NCBI GenBank assembly: GCA_900549445.1
Contig: UROS01000075.1
Span: 1-10,421, forward strand
Direction: 5' to 3'
Source: an uncultured Porphyromonadaceae bacterium
GTDB lineage: Bacteria; Bacteroidota; Bacteroidia; Bacteroidales; Muribaculaceae
DNA: 10,421 nt
The notes beneath the pieces were generated by a model. It saw only the letters and a program-made list of their open reading frames with translations, searched no databases and was not told where the DNA came from. The translations under genes were made by a program, and so were the position numbers. Each line of letters begins with the position of its first letter. Within the stretch, counting starts at the first letter, position 1. Positions 1-6,801 of the stretch are shown piece by piece.

Positions 1-2560
1 CGCCGGCCTGGGCGAATCCGGGCTGACCGCCGCCGCCGCCCTGAATCATCTTCGCTGCCTCACGAACCATCTGGGAGGCGTTGAAGCCGTCGGCAACGAG
101 GTCGTCGGTCAGTGCCACGGTGAGCAGCGGTTTGCCGGCCACATCGCAGGTAGCGGCGATAAACGCTGTTTTCTCAGGCGACTGTATGCGCGATTCGAAA
201 GCTGCGCCCTTCACTACTTCAGGCACACGCACTCCGGAAAGAACCACCACCTTCACGCCGTTTATTACCTCCGCTTTGCCCACGAGGTCGGCCGACAGAT
301 TGCGGATTCTTTCCTTGAAGTATTCATCGGCCTTGCGGCGGAGTTCGGCGTTCTCCTCTATCGAGCGGCGCAGAGCCTGAATCATGTCGGGAGTATTGTG
401 GAGAAGTTCGCCCATCTCGCGCATGGTGTCGGCCATCTCGTTTATGGAGTTTTCCACGGCCTCGCCCGTAATAGCCTCGATTCGGCGGATTCCGGCGGCG
501 ATGCTGCTCTCGCTTATTATCTTTATCATACCGATGTTGCCGGTATTGGCTACGTGCGTACCGCCGCAGAGCTCAACTGAGTCGCCGTAGCGGATCACGC
601 GCACCTCCTCGCCGTATTTTTCGCCGAAGAGAGCCATGGCGCCCATTTTCATCGCATCGGCTATCGGCACACAGCGGCGCTCGTCGAGCGGAATTGCCTC
701 GCGCACGTGGCGGTTGGCGATTTTTTCAACCTTGCGGAGTTCCTCGGGGGTGACTTTCTGGAAGTGAGAGAAGTCGAAGCGCAGAATTCCGGGCGACACG
801 AACGAGCCTTTCTGCTCCACATGAGTACCGAGCACTTCGCGCAGTGCTGCGTGAAGCAGGTGGGTGGCGGTGTGGTTGCACTCGGTGGCACGGCGGTTTG
901 CCACGTTGATTGCGGCCTCGAAAGTCGCGGTCACGTCGGAGGGCAGTTTCTTTGTAAGATGCACGCCCATACCGTTCTCGCGCTTGGTGTCGTAGATCTC
1001 AACCACCTCGTCGCCGTTGGTGAGTGTGCCGCTGTCGCCTACCTGACCGCCCATCTCGGCGTAGAAAGGTGTGGCGGAGAGCACTATCTGGTAGTATTCC
1101 TTATTTTTCTGCGAGACCTTGCGGTAGCGGAGAATCTGCGTGGGGCACGATGTCTCGTCGTAGCCTACGAACACAGGTTCGCCCTCGCGCACAACCACCC
1201 AGTCGCCGGTCTCAACGGCGGCGGCGTTGCGCGCACGGGTTTTCTGGGCCTCCATCTCGCGGTCGAAGCCCTCTTTGTCCATGGTCATGCCGTTTTCTTT
1301 CAGAATCAGCTCGGTCAGGTCGAGCGGAAAGCCGTAAGTGTCGTAGAGCACAAACGCCTCCTTGCCCGAAATTTCATTGCGGCCCTCCTTGCGGGCGGCG
1401 GCTATGGCGGAGTCGAGGATATCAATGCCCTTGTCGAGCGTACGCAGGAAAGAGTCTTCCTCCTCCTTTATCACCTTCATTATCAGCTCGCGCTGGCGCT
1501 CGATTTCGGGGTAAGCCTCGCCCATCGACTCGATGAGGGTATTGACGAGTTTATACATGAACGCCTCTTTCTGCTGAAGGAAAGTGTAGGCATAGCGCAC
1601 GGCGCGGCGCAGGATGCGGCGGATTACGTAGCCCGCCTTGGCGTTGCCCGGAAGCTGAGAATCGGCTATCGAGAATGCGATGGTGCGGACGTGGTCTGCA
1701 ATCACCCGCATGGCTATGTCAACCTTGGGGTCGTCGCCGTAGCGGCGCCCGGAAAGTTCCGAAATTTTGTCGATGAGCGGAGTGAACACGTCGGTGTCGT
1801 AGTTCGACTTCTTGCCCTGAAGCGCCATGCAGAGGCGTTCGAAGCCCATGCCGGTGTCGATAACCTTCGCGGGGAGCGGTTCGAGCGAGCCGTCGGCCTT
1901 GCGGTTGTACTGCATGAACACGAGGTTCCAGATTTCGATTACGAGGGGATTGTCGTGGTTCACGAGCGAAGCGCCGTCAACTTTCGCGCGCTCCTCGTCG
2001 GAACGGAGGTCGATGTGGATTTCAGAGCAGGGGCCGCAGGGACCCGTATCTCCCATTTCCCAGAAATTGTCGTGCTTGTTGCCGTTGATTATATGAGATT
2101 CCGGCAGATGCTTGGCCCAGATGGCGGCAGCCTCATTGTCGCGCTCCAGACCCTCTTCCGGAGAGCCCTCGAAAACTGTCGCATAAAGGCGTGCGGGGTC
2201 GAGCTTGAGCACGTCGACCAGATATTCCCACGCCCAGTCTATAGCTTCCTGCTTGAAATAGTCGCCGAACGACCAGTTGCCGAGCATCTCGAACATTGTG
2301 TGGTGATAGGTGTCCATTCCCACCTCCTCGAGGTCGTTGTGCTTGCCCGACACGCGCAGACACTTCTGCGAGTCCGCCACTCTGTGATACTTAGCCGCGG
2401 TGTTGCCCAGAATTATGTCTTTAAACTGATTCATACCGGCGTTGGTAAACATCAGCGTGGGGTCATCTTTTATGACCATGGGGGCGGAGGGCACGATATG
2501 ATGGCCCTTCGAGCGGAAAAACTCCTTGAAAGAGTCGCGTATTTCCTTTGCAGTCAGCAT
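1..2560 (-). CDS. alaS: Alanine--tRNA ligase (AlaRS), 3' end cut by window edge
   Basis: Cytoplasmic class II aminoacyl-tRNA synthetase that charges tRNA(Ala) and clears mischarged Ser/Gly-tRNA(Ala). The ATG at 2558-2560 opens a frame of 853 codons without a stop up to position 1. The N-terminus has the typical aminoacylation-domain pattern: MLTAKEIRDSFKEFF, then TNAGMNQFKDIILG, then HNDLEEVGMDTYHHTMFEMLGN in shorter pieces, then WSFGDYFK. The editing-domain metal-binding motifs are intact: HTATH at residues 563-567 (near 862-874) and CGGTH from Cys665 (566-568). These sit at nearly the same numbers as in the ~876-residue E. coli enzyme, so no internal indel or frameshift is likely. The visible C-terminus ends in the glycine-rich C-Ala tract (GGGGGQPGFAQAG), which normally lies about 20 residues from the end, so only the extreme 3' end is missing. 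It is divergent from trmN6 and has a good promoter of its own (2611-2642). The antisense strand also stays open for 684 codons, which I regard as a shadow. Confidence 0.97.
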   Translation of the reverse strand, partial: MLTAKEIRDSFKEFFRSKGHHIVPSAPMVIKDDPTLMFTNAGMNQFKDIILGNTAAKYHRVADSQKCLRVSGKHNDLEEVGMDTYHHTMFEMLGNWSFGDYFKQEAIDWAWEYLVDVLKLDPARLYATVFEGSPEEGLERDNEAAAIWAKHLPESHIINGNKHDNFWEMGDTGPCGPCSEIHIDLRSDEERAKVDGASLVNHDNPLVIEIWNLVFMQYNRKADGSLEPLPAKVIDTGMGFERLCMALQGKKSNYDTDVFTPLIDKISELSGRRYGDDPKVDIAMRVIADHVRTIAFSIADSQLPGNAKAGYVIRRILRRAVRYAYTFLQQKEAFMYKLVNTLIESMGEAYPEIERQRELIMKVIKEEEDSFLRTLDKGIDILDSAIAAARKEGRNEISGKEAFVLYDTYGFPLDLTELILKENGMTMDKEGFDREMEAQKTRARNAAAVETGDWVVVREGEPVFVGYDETSCPTQILRYRKVSQKNKEYYQIVLSATPFYAEMGGQVGDSGTLTNGDEVVEIYDTKRENGMGVHLTKKLPSDVTATFEAAINVANRRATECNHTATHLLHAALREVLGTHVEQKGSFVSPGILRFDFSHFQKVTPEELRKVEKIANRHVREAIPLDERRCVPIADAMKMGAMALFGEKYGEEVRVIRYGDSVELCGGTHVANTGNIGMIKIISESSIAAGIRRIEAITGEAVENSINEMADTMREMGELLHNTPDMIQALRRSIEENAELRRKADEYFKERIRNLSADLVGKAEVINGVKVVVLSGVRVPEVVKGAAFESRIQSPEKTAFIAATCDVAGKPLLTVALTDDLVADGFNASQMVREAAKMIQGGGGGQPGFAQAG

Positions 2561-2610
2561 ATTATAATGATTTATTCGTTTATTTTCAATACTTTGCCAA
2601 AATTAATTTG

Positions 2611-2642
2611 CAAAATTACGCCTTTTCGGCGGTTTTTCCAAT
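2611..2642 (-). promoter_or_regulatory. Bacteroidota-type promoter for alaS
   Basis: Reading the minus strand, ATTG (complement of 2639-2642) is followed by a 20-nt spacer and TAATTTTG (complement of 2611-2618). This fits the Bacteroidota sigma-ABfr consensus TTTG-N19-21-TAnnTTTG, with one mismatch in the -33 box. The predicted start site lies near 2605, giving a leader of about 45 nt. A second TAATTTTG (complement of 2598-2605) lies 13 nt downstream but lacks a good -33 box. The spacer holds a short dyad, CGCC-TTTTC-GGCG (2619-2631). Transcript ends have not been mapped; this is pattern matching. Confidence 0.7.
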
Positions 2643-2729
2643 TTATTTCACTACTTTTCCGCAACGGAGGAGATATATGCGCTGAAAAATTCATGTACTT
2701 ATATAATCATGCGGTTCGCTTATTTTTAG

Positions 2730-2737
2730 TATCTTTG
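2730..2737 (+). promoter_or_regulatory. Candidate -7 box for trmN6
   Basis: TATCTTTG is a perfect match to the Bacteroidota -7 consensus TAnnTTTG and lies 20 nt before the GTG start of trmN6, so the leader would be only about 14 nt. No TTG or TTTG is present at the expected 19-21 nt upstream, so the call rests on the -7 box and its position. Confidence 0.45.
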
Positions 2738-2757
2738 CGGCTTAAAAGCCGAATGCC

Positions 2758-3468
2758 GTGAGTTTCACTTTCAAGCAATTTCATATTTCCGACGACCGCT
2801 GCGCCATGAAGGTGGGCACCGACGGTGTGCTTCTCGGCGCATGGGCGGCGATGCCCGACGGATCGGCCCCGGAGAGCGTGCTCGACATCGGAGCCGGCTC
2901 CGGACTAATAGCCTTGATGGCGGCTCAGCGCTGGCCATCGGCTCGGATTACCGCCGTGGAAATCAGCCATGAAGCCTGTCTTGACGCCATTACCAACGCG
3001 GAGGCTTCGCCGTGGGCCGACAGAATCGGGATTGTGGAGTCCGACATCACCGACTTTCGCCCTGACATGCGCTTCGACCTCATAATCTCGAATCCGCCCT
3101 TCTTCAGCGAGACTCTGCATGCCCCCGACGCTGCCCGCGCCACCGCCCGCCACGGCGACACTTTCGGTGTGGAGCAGCTCATACGCATGGCTCCGCAGTT
3201 TCTCTCCGGCTGCGGAAGTCTCTGCTTCATAGCCCCTTCCGGCCGCGACTCTGAAATAGATTTTCTCGCCGAACTGGCGCGCCTCCACACCACCGCGGCA
3301 GTGAAAGTCTACTCAAAGGAGGGCGCCAGGCAGCCCGTGAGGACTCTCAGGCGGCTTTCAATGCGCACTTCGTCCTGCCTGCGCGGCGAATTCTGTCTGC
3401 GCAGCTCCTCGGGAGCTATCTCGGAGGCTTACGCCTCACTGACAAAAGATTTTTATTTACGTATATAA
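2758..3468 (+). CDS. trmN6: tRNA1(Val) (adenine(37)-N6)-methyltransferase
   Basis: SAM-dependent cytoplasmic methyltransferase that makes m6A at A37, next to the anticodon of tRNA1(Val) (family of E. coli YfiC/TrmN6). The 236-residue product opens with FTFKQFHI..DRCAMKVGTDGVLLGAW (residues 3-29, conserved substrate/SAM region). It then has motif I VLDIGAGSGL (41-50), the acidic VEIS (67-70) that binds the SAM ribose, and the N6-adenine catalytic motif NPPF (112-115). Length fits the family (~230-245). I chose the GTG start because the conserved FTFKQF segment begins two codons in; the next in-frame ATG (residue 17) would remove it. An ATG five bases upstream opens only a two-codon frame (ATG CCG TGA) overlapping this GTG. 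The CPBP protease gene begins 16 nt after the stop and is probably cotranscribed. Confidence 0.93.
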   Translation: MSFTFKQFHISDDRCAMKVGTDGVLLGAWAAMPDGSAPESVLDIGAGSGLIALMAAQRWPSARITAVEISHEACLDAITNAEASPWADRIGIVESDITDFRPDMRFDLIISNPPFFSETLHAPDAARATARHGDTFGVEQLIRMAPQFLSGCGSLCFIAPSGRDSEIDFLAELARLHTTAAVKVYSKEGARQPVRTLRRLSMRTSSCLRGEFCLRSSSGAISEAYASLTKDFYLRI

Positions 3469-3484
3469 ACACGTTTTCCTCATT

Positions 3485-4381
3485 ATGCAACCCAGCATCT
3501 TCAAGCAAAGTCCGCTGATGCGCCTGCTCACCTTCGCACTCACAGCGTTTGCAGGCCTGATACTCTGTTCTCTATTAGCCGGGATTATGACGCTTATCAA
3601 CCCGTCCGTAACCGCCACTTCGGGGGGCGTAAGACTGCTCACTGTCGTGCAGGACGTTTTGATTTTCATCTTCCCTGCCGTCGCCACCGCAATGCTCGTT
3701 TCAGTCCGACCGGCAAGGTTGCTGAGAGCCGACGGAGGTTTCCCCCTGATGCAGGCACTGCTCGCCGTAGCCGGACTCATAGTCTCGATGCCGGCAATGA
3801 ACGCGCTCGTGGCCTGGAACGAGAGCTTACAGCTCCCCCAGTCGATGGCCGCACTTGAAGAAAGTCTGAAAATCACCGAGGATAAGGCCAAAGAGATGGT
3901 TGAACTGATGGCCGGAGGCAACTCCCCGGGCGACCTTATAGCCGGCGTACTGCTTATAGGCATTCTGGCCGGACTGAGCGAAGAGCTCTTCTTCCGTGGA
4001 ACAATGCAGCGCATTTTCGCCACCCTCGGAGCATCGGGGCAAAGCGGCGAACCCTCGCCGGCGGCCGCGCATGCCGCCATCTGGGCTACGGCGTTTCTAT
4101 TCAGCGCCATCCACATGCAGTTCTACGGATTCTTCCCCCGTCTGCTGTTAGGCGCATATTTCGGCTACTGCCTCTGGTGGAGCCGCTCGCTATGGATACC
4201 CGTCACTGTCCACGCCCTCAACAACACCATTGTTGTCGTTTCCTCATGGCTCGAAAAGCGCGGGGCAATCCACGTCGACCTCAACACGGCCGGTTCCGAC
4301 AATCCCGTGGCCATCACCATAAGTTTAGTGCTCCTGACCGGCATCGTAGTGCTTCTTTACCGCATGAGGAGGTGTAAATAA
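3485..4381 (+). CDS. CPBP-family intramembrane metalloprotease (CAAX protease/bacteriocin-processing type)
   Basis: A 298-residue polytopic inner-membrane protein of the CPBP (ABI/Rce1-like) family. Hydrophobic helices are visible at about 12-37, 50-74, 87-110, 151-165, 197-212, 218-236, 239-256 and 275-293. The active-site motifs are all present: EELFFR (Glu166, Glu167, Arg171), SAIHMQF (His210) and HALNN (His243 to Asn247). Rce1-type glutamyl metalloproteases use these Glu/His residues to activate water inside the membrane. Most bacterial members have no known substrate; some process or give immunity to peptides, but no bacteriocin gene is near. The ATG lies 16 nt after trmN6, with no promoter in between, so they likely form one unit. 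It converges on lptB with an 18-nt gap, and I see no hairpin terminator there. Confidence 0.9.
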   Translation: MQPSIFKQSPLMRLLTFALTAFAGLILCSLLAGIMTLINPSVTATSGGVRLLTVVQDVLIFIFPAVATAMLVSVRPARLLRADGGFPLMQALLAVAGLIVSMPAMNALVAWNESLQLPQSMAALEESLKITEDKAKEMVELMAGGNSPGDLIAGVLLIGILAGLSEELFFRGTMQRIFATLGASGQSGEPSPAAAHAAIWATAFLFSAIHMQFYGFFPRLLLGAYFGYCLWWSRSLWIPVTVHALNNTIVVVSSWLEKRGAIHVDLNTAGSDNPVAITISLVLLTGIVVLLYRMRRCK

Positions 4382-4399
4382 GTTTTCAGGGAGGCGGAA

Positions 4400-5155
4400 T
4401 CAGTCGAATTTCTTGCGGTGGAAAATGAAGTTTCTGCCCAGATACTTCTCGCGCACCACGGGGTTCTCGGCCAGCTCCTCGGAAGTGCCCTGAAAGAGAA
4501 TCTTTCCTTCGAAAAGCAGATAGGCGCGGTCGGTGATTCGCAGGGTCTCCTGAGCGTTGTGGTCGGTTATGAGGATGCCTATGTTCTTTGATTTCAGCTT
4601 GTAGACTACCTCCTGTATATCCTCCACGGCTATGGGATCCACACCCGCAAACGGCTCGTCGAGCATAATAAATTTCGGGTTGATGGCCAGGCAGCGGGCT
4701 ATCTCGGTTCGGCGCCGCTCGCCACCCGACAGCTGGTCGCCTAAGTTGTGGCGCACTTTCTCAAGACGGAATTCGGCTATGAGGCTCTCGAGTTTGTCGC
4801 GCTGCTCTTCGGCCGTGAGCTGCGTCATCTCGAGCACCGCCTTTATGTTGTTTTCCACGCTGAGCTTGCGAAACACGCTGGCCTCCTGGGCAAGGTAGCC
4901 GATGCCGTTCTGCGCACGCTTGTAGACAGGATATTTCGTTATATTCAGGTCGTTGAGAAAGATCTCGCCCTCGTTCGGGGTGATGAGTCCTACGGTCATG
5001 TAGAACGTGGTGGTCTTTCCGGCACCGTTCGGGCCGAGCAGCCCCACGATCTCTCCCTGGGTTACGTCGATCGACACATGGTTCGCAACCGTACGCTTGC
5101 CGTACTTCTTTACAAGATTCTCGGTGCGGAGCACCATTTTCTGATTCTCACTCAT
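4400..5155 (-). CDS. lptB: LPS export ABC transporter ATP-binding protein LptB
   Basis: Cytoplasmic ATPase of the LptB2FGC complex that extracts lipopolysaccharide from the inner membrane and drives it over the periplasmic bridge. The 251-residue product has a complete nucleotide-binding domain: Walker A GPNGAGKT (41-48), Q-loop Gln90 in GYLAQEASVFRKLSV, signature LSGGE (142-146), Walker B FIMLDE with catalytic Glu167, D-loop AGVD, and switch His199 in ITDHN. GYLAQEASVFRKLSVENNI and DEPFAGVDPIAVEDI are diagnostic of LptB rather than a generic ABC ATPase. It is about 10 residues longer than E. coli LptB, with a basic tail. Its ATG overlaps the udk stop by 8 nt, so it is probably translationally coupled to udk. 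LptF/G and other Lpt genes are not in the window; LptB sitting apart from them is common. Confidence 0.96.
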   Translation of the reverse strand: MSENQKMVLRTENLVKKYGKRTVANHVSIDVTQGEIVGLLGPNGAGKTTTFYMTVGLITPNEGEIFLNDLNITKYPVYKRAQNGIGYLAQEASVFRKLSVENNIKAVLEMTQLTAEEQRDKLESLIAEFRLEKVRHNLGDQLSGGERRRTEIARCLAINPKFIMLDEPFAGVDPIAVEDIQEVVYKLKSKNIGILITDHNAQETLRITDRAYLLFEGKILFQGTSEELAENPVVREKYLGRNFIFHRKKFD

Positions 5156-5777
5156 GGCAACGGCGCGCTTTGTGCAGACGCGACTCGATATAGTCGGTCA
5201 GCAGGTTTACAGCCACTATATTGTTGCCTCCCTGCGGCACAATCAGATCAGCGAAACGCTTCGACGGTTCGATATACATTGAATGCATCGGCTTAAGCAC
5301 GCTCTGATAGCGGTCTATGACCATCTGCGGGGTGCGGCCGCGCTCTATGCAGTCGCGGGCTATCACGCGGATGAGCCGGTCGTCGGGGTCGGCGTCTACA
5401 AACACTTTCACGTCCATCATCTGGCGAAGCACCGGGTCGTTCAGAACGAGGATGCCCTCTACAATCACAACGTCGTGGGGATCGACATGCACCGTTTCCT
5501 TCTGGCGGGTGCAGGTGAGATACGAGTAGGTGGGCATTTCTATGGCCCGACCCTCGCGCAGCTGCCGCAGATGCTCCACCAGAAGCGTCCATTCTATCGA
5601 GGCCGGCTCGTCGAAATTGATTTTGCAGCGCTCTTCCGGCGGAATATGGCTGGAGTCCTTATAATAAGAGTCCTGGGGTATCACCGCGACCTCGCCTCCG
5701 GGAAGCGAGCTGATGATTTTGTTGACAACGGTGGTCTTGCCCGAACCGGTGCCACCGGCTATACCTATGATGAGCAT
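5148..5777 (-). CDS. udk: Uridine/cytidine kinase
   Basis: Cytoplasmic pyrimidine-salvage enzyme: uridine or cytidine plus NTP gives UMP or CMP. The product has 209 residues, normal for the family. P-loop GGTGSGKT spans 8-15. IPQDSYYKD (33-41) contains the presumed catalytic Asp36. NFDEP (54-58) and MPTYSY (81-86) contact the nucleoside. RDCIERGR (141-148) forms the arginine-rich lid, and MYIEPSKRFADLIVP (167-181) is the conserved C-terminal motif. The start is the ATG at 5775-5777, immediately before the P-loop strand; upstream in-frame sequence is promoter-like. It is first gene of a two-gene unit with lptB; the 3' end overlaps lptB by 8 nt (…CAT GAG TGA across the lptB ATG). Confidence 0.96.
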   Translation of the reverse strand: MLIIGIAGGTGSGKTTVVNKIISSLPGGEVAVIPQDSYYKDSSHIPPEERCKINFDEPASIEWTLLVEHLRQLREGRAIEMPTYSYLTCTRQKETVHVDPHDVVIVEGILVLNDPVLRQMMDVKVFVDADPDDRLIRVIARDCIERGRTPQMVIDRYQSVLKPMHSMYIEPSKRFADLIVPQGGNNIVAVNLLTDYIESRLHKARRCHE

Positions 5778-5802
5778 GGTGTTTCTGTTGTTTTGATTTT
5801 TG

Positions 5803-5810
5803 CAAAATTA
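5803..5810 (-). promoter_or_regulatory. Candidate -7 box of the udk-lptB promoter
   Basis: On the minus strand TAATTTTG, identical to the alaS -7 box, lies 25 nt before the udk ATG; the implied leader is about 20 nt. The -33 position holds only GGTG/GTGG, a weak match. The AT-rich setting and the repeat of the same octamer support the call. Confidence 0.5.
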
Positions 5811-5869
5811 CAAAAAATTCAGATACGCCACCGCCGGCTTTAAACATTTATTCAGATTTCATTGTTATC

Positions 5870-5898
5870 TTGACATAGAATTCACATTAATATTTCTT
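5870..5898 (+). promoter_or_regulatory. Weak promoter candidate for the beta-barrel gene
   Basis: TTG (5870-5872), an 18-nt spacer and TATTTCTT (5891-5898) loosely resemble the Bacteroidota promoter 17 nt upstream of the ATG at 5915. Spacer and -7 box are both off consensus. A promoter is expected here because the upstream gene is divergent, but the exact boxes are uncertain. Confidence 0.25.
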
Positions 5899-5914
5899 TA
5901 AAATTCATATCAAG

Positions 5915-6427
5915 ATGAAAAAGATTTTACTCGCACTCTTTACAGTATTAGGCATCACTGCCGCCGCAAACGCGCAGCCGGCTGAAATTCACGTGAGCTA
6001 CGGCGGTTATACCCAGATGGATGCCTGCGACATGCACGACGGAGGAAAGATCAACACTGCATGGGGCGCCGTGACTGCCGGCGTGAACTTCAAGGTCGCG
6101 CCGAAATTCTGGATCGGCCCCTCCTATACTTTTTCATCAAGCAGCTACAAACATTCCGACGCCAACATCTACTACCACGTGATAATGCTCAACGCCCGCT
6201 ATGAATACTGGCGCAACAGCATCGTCACTCTCTACGGTCACTTCGGTCTCGGCGCCGACATTTCCCATATCACCTGGGACGACGGCTCTAAAAACAAAGG
6301 TTACTTCGCCGTTCAGGTTTCGCCCCTCGGAGCCCAGGTCGACATCTCGCGTTCGGCTTCAATGTTCGGTGAGGTCGGGTTCGGTGCCCAGGGACTCGTT
6401 CAGGTAGGTTTCAGGTTTAACTTATAA
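5915..6427 (+). CDS. Small outer-membrane beta-barrel protein (function unknown)
   Basis: A 170-residue exported protein. The N-terminus MKKILLALFTVLGITAAANA is a classical Sec signal peptide with an AXA-type site (ANA, cleavage after about residue 20), leaving a ~150-residue mature protein. The rest alternates polar and hydrophobic/aromatic residues, with short charged turns (for example DDGSKNKG around 127-134). This suits roughly eight antiparallel transmembrane strands. The C-terminus VQVGFRFNL looks like a terminal beta-strand recognised by the BAM complex, although the last residue is Leu rather than Phe. It resembles the generic Bacteroidota 'outer membrane beta-barrel protein' class; I cannot assign a ligand or a specific family. 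The 78-residue gene follows 13 nt after the stop, and the pair ends in the terminator at 6716-6759. Confidence 0.8.
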   Translation: MKKILLALFTVLGITAAANAQPAEIHVSYGGYTQMDACDMHDGGKINTAWGAVTAGVNFKVAPKFWIGPSYTFSSSSYKHSDANIYYHVIMLNARYEYWRNSIVTLYGHFGLGADISHITWDDGSKNKGYFAVQVSPLGAQVDISRSASMFGEVGFGAQGLVQVGFRFNL

Positions 6428-6440
6428 TACTGTCTGAATT

Positions 6441-6677
6441 ATGTCCGACAGAATCTCTTACGAGGAGCGCAAGGAACTCCCCGACAGCGTTTACGGTCTC
6501 CCCGAACGCCGCGAATATCCGATGCCCGACGCTGCCCACGTGCGCGCCGCCGAGGCTTACTTCAGATATTGCCCCGACGATCTGAAACCGAAACTCGCAC
6601 GTGCCATCCTGCAGCGTGCCCGGGAATTCGGAGTCGATGTGGAAAGCCCTGTGGTTCTATCCTACGCCGACCGGTAA
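6441..6677 (+). CDS. Conserved small protein of unknown function (DUF6582-like, tentative)
   Basis: A 78-residue, soluble, highly charged protein without signal peptide or membrane segment. The ATG lies 13 nt after the beta-barrel gene. Its core reads LPDSVYGLPERREYPMPDAAHV, in two overlapping parts LPDSVYGLPERREYP and PMPDAAHVRAAEAYFRYCP, followed by a helix with KLARAILQRAREFGVDV. From memory this resembles a short module (LPDSxFGIPExRxYPLxDxxHVRSAIxFFxxC) seen in proteins of phages and in small chromosomal proteins, sometimes labelled DUF6582; I could not verify this. Codon use and position, cotranscribed with the preceding gene and before the terminator, support a real gene. Partner and role are unknown. 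Confidence 0.75.
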   Translation: MSDRISYEERKELPDSVYGLPERREYPMPDAAHVRAAEAYFRYCPDDLKPKLARAILQRAREFGVDVESPVVLSYADR

Positions 6678-6715
6678 TTCCGCTACATATAAAAAGACCC
6701 CTTTCATACTTTGCG

Positions 6716-6759
6716 GCAGCGATGCAGTCCGGCTTCAGGCCCTGTGTCGCTGCTTTTTT
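6716..6759 (+). terminator. Intrinsic terminator of the 5915-6677 transcript
   Basis: The stem GCAGCGA (6716-6722) pairs with TCGCTGC (6747-6753). It continues through two G-T wobble pairs and CAG/CTG, then, past a 3-nt TCC bulge, GGC/GCC around a TTCAG loop, and is followed directly by six T residues (6754-6759). It lies 38 nt after the stop of the 78-residue gene. The T-run overlaps the -33 box of the next promoter. Confidence 0.85.
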
Positions 6760-6788
6760 GCACTATCTGATATTTTTCATTATCTTTG
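6757..6788 (+). promoter_or_regulatory. Near-consensus Bacteroidota promoter of the lipoprotein/DUF4230/acetyltransferase operon
   Basis: TTTG (6757-6760), a spacer of exactly 20 nt, then TATCTTTG (6781-6788): both boxes match the consensus TTTG-N19-21-TAnnTTTG fully. The expected start site falls at about 6793-6796, so the leader before ATG 6802 or 6808 is very short (about 6-15 nt). This promoter shows that the in-frame ATG at 6601 is not the start of the lipoprotein gene. Confidence 0.85.
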
Positions 6789-6801
6789 GGTTTCTAAACG
6801 A

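Noticed and set aside
1024..1536. 170-codon plus-strand frame within alaS
   Set aside because: Arg/Pro/Ser-rich low-complexity shadow of alaS codons.
2619..2631. CGCC-TTTTC-GGCG dyad in the alaS promoter spacer as an operator or terminator
   Set aside because: Only 4 bp of stem and no T-run; too weak to call, so it is only mentioned in the promoter entry.
707..2761. 684-codon open frame on the plus strand opposite alaS
   Set aside because: It is fully antisense to an intact alaS with all its motifs, has no recognisable domains, is rich in His/Val/Ala/Arg as expected from reversed GC-rich codons, and runs into the trmN6 start region.
4360..4420. Possible bidirectional terminator between the CPBP protease gene and lptB
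   Set aside because: No stable inverted repeat with a T-run on either strand was found in the 18-nt gap or its flanks.
5870..5895. E. coli-type TTGACA -35 with TAATAT -10 upstream of the beta-barrel gene
   Set aside because: The spacer would be only 12 nt, and the host appears to use Bacteroidota-type promoters.
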